A stretch of 64,000 bases of DNA from Pseudorhizobium pelagicum (GTDB lineage: Bacteria > Pseudomonadota > Alphaproteobacteria > Rhizobiales > Rhizobiaceae), in NCBI GenBank assembly GCA_000722615.1, contig JOKI01000010.1, positions 1 through 64,000 of the forward strand, in the 5' to 3' direction. Positions 60,759 to 64,000 of the stretch are shown here, piece by piece. A model generated the notes under the pieces. The model made no database searches, was not told the origin of the DNA, and saw nothing but the letters and a program-made list of their open reading frames with translations. The position numbers and the translations under genes are program-made. The stretch's first letter is position 1, and each line of letters begins with the position of its first letter.

Positions 60759-61804
60759 TGCGGGGCAGGACCGTCGCAGTCACGCTGCTTCTGGCAGCGG
60801 TCGCCATGACCGGGGCCGCGCACGCCCAGTCGTCGCTCGGCGTCGGCTCCGCCGAACCCGCCTTCAGCATCGGCGGCCCGCTCGGCGGTTTCTTCGCCTG
60901 GATCAACAGCTACCAGCAGACCTTCTACCGCTCGTTGACAAGCGCACTGAAGGCCATGCGCGAGGATCCCTACGCGCTCGCCGGCCTCGTGAGCCTGTCC
61001 TTCGCCTACGGCATCTTCCATGCCGCCGGCCCCGGCCACGGCAAGGCGGTGATCTCCTCCTACATGATCGCCAACGAGGTCGAACTGCGGCGCGGGGTGG
61101 TGATCTCCTTCATTTCCGCCCTGCTCCAGGGGCTGACGGCCATCCTGCTCGTCGGCGTCGCCTTCTTTGCGCTGCGCGGCAGCGGCATCACCATGACGGC
61201 GGCCACCTGGGCCATGGAAGTGGCGAGCTTCGCGCTGGTCGCCCTCTTCGGCGCCTGGTTGCTGGTGCGCAAGCTCGCATCCCTGCGGTCGCGCCCGGTG
61301 CCGATGGCTTCCCCTGCGGGCGCGCTCGGCTCGACGGCGACCTTCGGCGGCGGCTCTTCCTCCACCGGCCTGCGGTTCCAGGCCGTCGAGGTGACCGACC
61401 ACGATTACACCGGCAGCGGCGGCTACTGCGAAACCTGCGGCAACAGCCATGCGCCCGACCCGCGCCTTCTCGGCGGCAGCCGGTTCCGCGCCCGCGAAGC
61501 CTGGTCGGCGATCGTCGCCGTCGGCCTGCGCCCCTGCTCCGGGGCGATTCTGGTCATGAGTTTTTCGCTGCTGAACGGTCTCTATGTGGGCGGCATGCTC
61601 TCCGTGCTCGCCATGTCGCTCGGCACCGCCATCACCGTATCGCTGCTTGCCGTGCTTGCCGTCTCGGCAAAGGATCTGGCCATGCGCTTCGCCGGACCGG
61701 GTTCGGCGCGCGCTGGACGCATCGCGGCGGGTTTCGAGATCGCCGGAGCGCTCTTCATTCTCCTGATCGGGCTTTCCCTGCTGGGCGCCTCGCTGCAGGC
61801 CTGA
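60758..61804 (+). CDS. NicO/RcnA-family nickel-cobalt exporter
   Basis: A 348-residue membrane protein with about six helices. The metal-binding motif HAAGPGHGKAVISSYMIAN lies in an early helix, and a cytoplasmic or periplasmic loop has HDYTGSGGYCETCGNSH. A second motif is VGLRPCSGAILVMSFSLLNGL. Members export Ni/Co; Zn is also possible. ATG 60758 overlaps the DUF1007 stop. Confidence 0.9.
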   Translation: MRGRTVAVTLLLAAVAMTGAAHAQSSLGVGSAEPAFSIGGPLGGFFAWINSYQQTFYRSLTSALKAMREDPYALAGLVSLSFAYGIFHAAGPGHGKAVISSYMIANEVELRRGVVISFISALLQGLTAILLVGVAFFALRGSGITMTAATWAMEVASFALVALFGAWLLVRKLASLRSRPVPMASPAGALGSTATFGGGSSSTGLRFQAVEVTDHDYTGSGGYCETCGNSHAPDPRLLGGSRFRAREAWSAIVAVGLRPCSGAILVMSFSLLNGLYVGGMLSVLAMSLGTAITVSLLAVLAVSAKDLAMRFAGPGSARAGRIAAGFEIAGALFILLIGLSLLGASLQA

Positions 61805-61806
61805 GT

Positions 61807-62025
61807 TCAGGCCTGCGTGTCACGCTTGCGCTGGTAGCGGGCCCGCAGCCAGAAGACCAGGAAGAACGACAACACGGCCAGCACCGCGAAGACGGCGGCG
61901 GCCCAGGGCGAGAATTCGTCCGCCAGCCACAGCATGATCGGCGGCATGACGAAGAACAGTCCGAAGAAGCCGAGAAGGATGACCGCCGCAGCGATCGCCG
62001 GGCTTTTCACGTTGTTGCCGCTCAT
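61807..62025 (-). CDS. Small two-helix membrane protein, unknown
   Basis: A 72-residue protein with two hydrophobic helices (AIAAAVILLGFFGLFFVMPPIMLWLA and AAAVFAVLAVLSFFLVFWLRA) and a basic tail. AAGGA lies upstream of ATG 62025, which overlaps the GNAT stop by four bases (ATGA), so they are co-translated. I do not recognise a family. Confidence 0.7.
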   Translation of the reverse strand: MSGNNVKSPAIAAAVILLGFFGLFFVMPPIMLWLADEFSPWAAAVFAVLAVLSFFLVFWLRARYQRKRDTQA

Positions 62026-62714
62026 GCTGCCGTTCCTTCCGAAATCTCTGTACGTATGTCCTCCAGCCGTCGGCGCTGGGTGCCGTCCGGGCCGAAGTTT
62101 TCCGGCGCAAGCCAGGCCTCGAAGGCCTGCTTCAGGAGTGGCCACTCACTATCGATCATCGAGAACCAGGCCGTGTCGCGGTTGGCGCCCTTGGAGATCA
62201 TGTGCTGGCGGAAGATGCCCTCGAAGCTGAAACCGTAGCGGACGGCTGCGCGCTTGCTCGGCTCGTTCTCGTTGTGGCACTTCCACTCGTAGCGGCGATA
62301 GCCGAGATCCTCGAAGACATGCCGCGCCATCAGGTAATGCACCTCGGTGGTCAGCGGCGAACGCTTCACGTCCGGTCCGTGCGCGACCGAGCCGACCTCG
62401 ACGACGCCGTTCTTCGGGTCGGGCCGCATGTAGCTGGCCATGCCGACGATGCGGCCGCTGGCATTCTCGCGAAAGACGAGGGTGACGAAATTGCTCTGCG
62501 TCCGAGCAGCCTCAAGCCAGCTGCCGAAGTCTTCTTTTCCTGCGAAGTCGTCATTGGGGAAGTACCGGATGAGCTGGTTGACATCCATCCCCCCAAGACC
62601 GTCCCAAAGCGCGTCCAGATGGGCTTCCCGTTCATAAGGCTCAAGCGTCACGAAGCGTCCCGTAAGCATGACGGGGCCTGGAGCTTTCACCTTGTAGTTC
62701 CTGAGATCGCGCAT
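62022..62714 (-). CDS. GNAT family N-acetyltransferase (RimJ/RimL-like)
   Basis: A 230-residue acetyltransferase. GRFVTLEPYEREAHLDALWDGL opens the domain, and EVGSVAHGPDVKRSPLTTEVHYLMARHVFEDLGYRRYEWKCHNENEPSKRAAVRYGFSFEGIFRQ is the RimJ/L-like core. A TTG one codon upstream of ATG 62714 could also initiate. The substrate is unknown. Confidence 0.9.
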   Translation of the reverse strand: MRDLRNYKVKAPGPVMLTGRFVTLEPYEREAHLDALWDGLGGMDVNQLIRYFPNDDFAGKEDFGSWLEAARTQSNFVTLVFRENASGRIVGMASYMRPDPKNGVVEVGSVAHGPDVKRSPLTTEVHYLMARHVFEDLGYRRYEWKCHNENEPSKRAAVRYGFSFEGIFRQHMISKGANRDTAWFSMIDSEWPLLKQAFEAWLAPENFGPDGTQRRRLEDIRTEISEGTAA

Positions 62715-62785
62715 CAATTCCGCCTCGTGTATTTCAATCGAGGCTTAGGCCAGCCACCCGGCAAAGGCAACTGGCCCAGGGCGAC

Positions 62786-63511
62786 TTACGCCTGCACCTT
62801 CGCCGCGGAAACGGTGGCGTCGATGTGGTCGATCAGCGCGTCCGGCAGGCCGAGGCGACCGGCGAGCAGGTCGAGGTAGCCGCGTTCGGCGCGGGTATCC
62901 GGATCGATGGTGATGCGGGTGGCGGTATAGAGTTCCACCTTCTGCTCCTCGGTGCGCGCCGCAGCGACCAGTTCGTCGATGTCGACGGGATTGGCAAGCT
63001 CGTTGGCGATGAAGGCTTCCGCTTCCGAACCGAGGTCGACGGCATGCACCTTGTCCATGATGTTGGCGCGCTCGTTGGCGTCGATATGACCGTCGGCCTT
63101 GGCGGCAGCGATCATCGCCCGCACCAGGGTCAGGGCGAAATCATTGGTGAGCGCGGGCGACTGCAGGCTGAACGGCGAGCTTGCCGGCGGCGGCAGGATC
63201 TCCGGCTCCCTCTGGGGAACGGGCGCGCTTTGCGGCGCCTGGCCGGACTGGTAGTTCTTGTAGGCCATGTAGCCGAGGCCGGCGATCGCCGCGATGCCGC
63301 CGACGGTGGCGACATTGCCGACGAGCTTGCGGCCGGTCTTCGTGCCGAGGAGGGCTGCGGCAATGCCCGCCGACTTCAGCGGGTTGTTCTTCGCCATGTC
63401 GCCGAACTGCCCGGCCTTGCCCAGCAGGCCTCCGGACCCGAGCATGCCTTCGGCCTTGCTGCCCATCTGCGGGCCGAGGAACTGGTCAAGAAGCTTTTTG
63501 GCGTCGAACAT
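62786..63511 (-). CDS. DUF533 / TerB-like membrane protein
   Basis: A 241-residue protein. A Gly-rich N-terminus (GSKAEGMLGSGGLLGKAGQF) leads to one hydrophobic segment (VGNVATVGGIAAIAGLGYMAYKNY), a Pro-rich linker, and a C-terminal TerB-like helical domain (AMIAAAKADGHIDANERANIMDKV). It is recognised as DUF533 (YebE/inner membrane family). Function is not established. Confidence 0.9.
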   Translation of the reverse strand: MFDAKKLLDQFLGPQMGSKAEGMLGSGGLLGKAGQFGDMAKNNPLKSAGIAAALLGTKTGRKLVGNVATVGGIAAIAGLGYMAYKNYQSGQAPQSAPVPQREPEILPPPASSPFSLQSPALTNDFALTLVRAMIAAAKADGHIDANERANIMDKVHAVDLGSEAEAFIANELANPVDIDELVAAARTEEQKVELYTATRITIDPDTRAERGYLDLLAGRLGLPDALIDHIDATVSAAKVQA

Positions 63512-63607
63512 CGCTATCTCCTGCTGATGAAATTCAGTCAGAAGATAGGGAGCCTGCGGCGGAAAACCAATGTCTTCGAACGCCCCACCGGGCCGTTGAC
63601 GAAAATG

Positions 63608-64000
63608 TCAGCCCCTCAGGGCTGCCGCCTCGCGGGCAAGCGTCGTGATGCCCGCCCAGTCACCGGCGGCGACCAGATCCTTCGGTGCCACCCAGGAGCC
63701 GCCGACGCAGACGACGTTCGGCAGCGACAGGTAGTCGCGGGCGTTCTTCAGCGAGATCCCGCCGGTCGGGCAGAACAGCGTGCCGGCGAGCGGCGAGGAC
63801 ACCGACTTCAGGTAGGCCGCGCCACCGGCCTGTTCGGCGGGGAAGAACTTCAGGATCTCCAGGCCTTCCTCGCGCAGCGCCATGACTTCGCTGGCGGTGG
63901 CGGCACCCGGCAGAAGCGGTACGTCGGAGCCCTTGGCGGCGTCCAGGATGCCGCGCGTTGCGCCGGGACTGACGATGAAGGTCGAGCCGGCCTTGACGGC
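63608..64000 (-). CDS. eda: 2-dehydro-3-deoxyphosphogluconate aldolase, 5' part beyond the window
   Basis: The last 130 residues of KDPG aldolase of the Entner-Doudoroff pathway; the frame is open to the window edge. FIVSPG, LLPGAATASEVM and LKFFPAEQAGGAAYLKS (phosphate-binding and adjacent strands) are conserved, and CPTGGISLKNARDYL is the C-terminal phosphate loop. The catalytic Lys of the family lies within the FIVSPG-to-LKFFPAE core, most likely in LKFFPAE's neighbourhood. Confidence 0.94.
   Translation of the reverse strand, partial: AVKAGSTFIVSPGATRGILDAAKGSDVPLLPGAATASEVMALREEGLEILKFFPAEQAGGAAYLKSVSSPLAGTLFCPTGGISLKNARDYLSLPNVVCVGGSWVAPKDLVAAGDWAGITTLAREAAALRG

Overview
This is a gene-dense, GC-rich chromosomal segment of an alphaproteobacterium, most likely a Rhizobiaceae member (Rhizobium/Agrobacterium/Shinella-like). 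The evidence is a glgP-glgB-glgC-glgA-pgm-glgX cluster in the rhizobial order, a RIME-type palindromic repeat inside it, a three-gene proton-translocating transhydrogenase next to an alphaproteobacterial aa3-oxidase subunit IV, heterotetrameric sarcosine oxidase soxBDAG, CtrA-type TTAA-N7-TTAA boxes, and a fold-type-III ornithine decarboxylase with a long leader. No tRNA, rRNA, CRISPR array, prophage or insertion sequence was found.

Layout. 1-3.5 kb: circularly permuted ATP-grasp/alpha-E fusion and transglutaminase pair. 3.6-4.8 kb: TadG-like protein with a VWA domain whose second half is AT-richer. 5-16.3 kb: glycogen metabolism, with a RIME element between pgm and glgX. 16.4-19.6 kb: MaoC hydratase, cyclopropane fatty acid synthase, DUF2332 protein and two tiny overlapping membrane proteins. 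19.6-24.7 kb (minus): sarcosine oxidase. 24.9-29.2 kb: oxidoreductase, ribosomal protein S21, TPR lipoprotein, luciferase-like monooxygenase and a VapBC module. 29.3-32.7 kb (minus): pnt operon plus COX IV. 32.9-36.1 kb (minus): FeeM-like N-acyl amino acid synthase and a membrane GGDEF-EAL protein. 36.5-42.3 kb: TRAP transporter (dctQM plus, dctP minus) flanking a TetR/quinone reductase/ABM monooxygenase module. 42.5-47.6 kb: glutamine amidotransferase-like hydrolase, 2-hydroxyacid dehydrogenase with a LacI regulator, MarR, creatininase-family hydrolase and a second VapBC. 47.7-50.5 kb: CobW-type zinc GTPase, WD40 protein and spermidine-synthase-like methyltransferase behind a Zur-like box. 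50.9-56.8 kb: serine hydrolase, LysR/tautomerase pair, alcohol dehydrogenase with a strongly structured leader, membrane protein, OmpW and GNAT. 56.9-59.1 kb: ornithine decarboxylase with long leader, and a MazEF-type module. 59.2-64 kb: LysR, DUF1007/NicO metal exporter pair, GNAT, DUF533 protein and KDPG aldolase cut by the window edge.

Most of the window is ordinary core metabolism. The features most worth follow-up are regulatory: CtrA sites in front of the FeeM-like synthase, the multi-hairpin leader of the alcohol dehydrogenase, the ornithine decarboxylase leader with an overlapping upstream ORF, and the twin TetR operator. Two protein-level oddities also stand out: the repeat-bearing tail on DctM and the mosaic composition of the TadG-like gene. 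I did not find a clear-cut undescribed defence or mobile system. All functional calls come from reading the sequence and recalled family motifs, without database searches.
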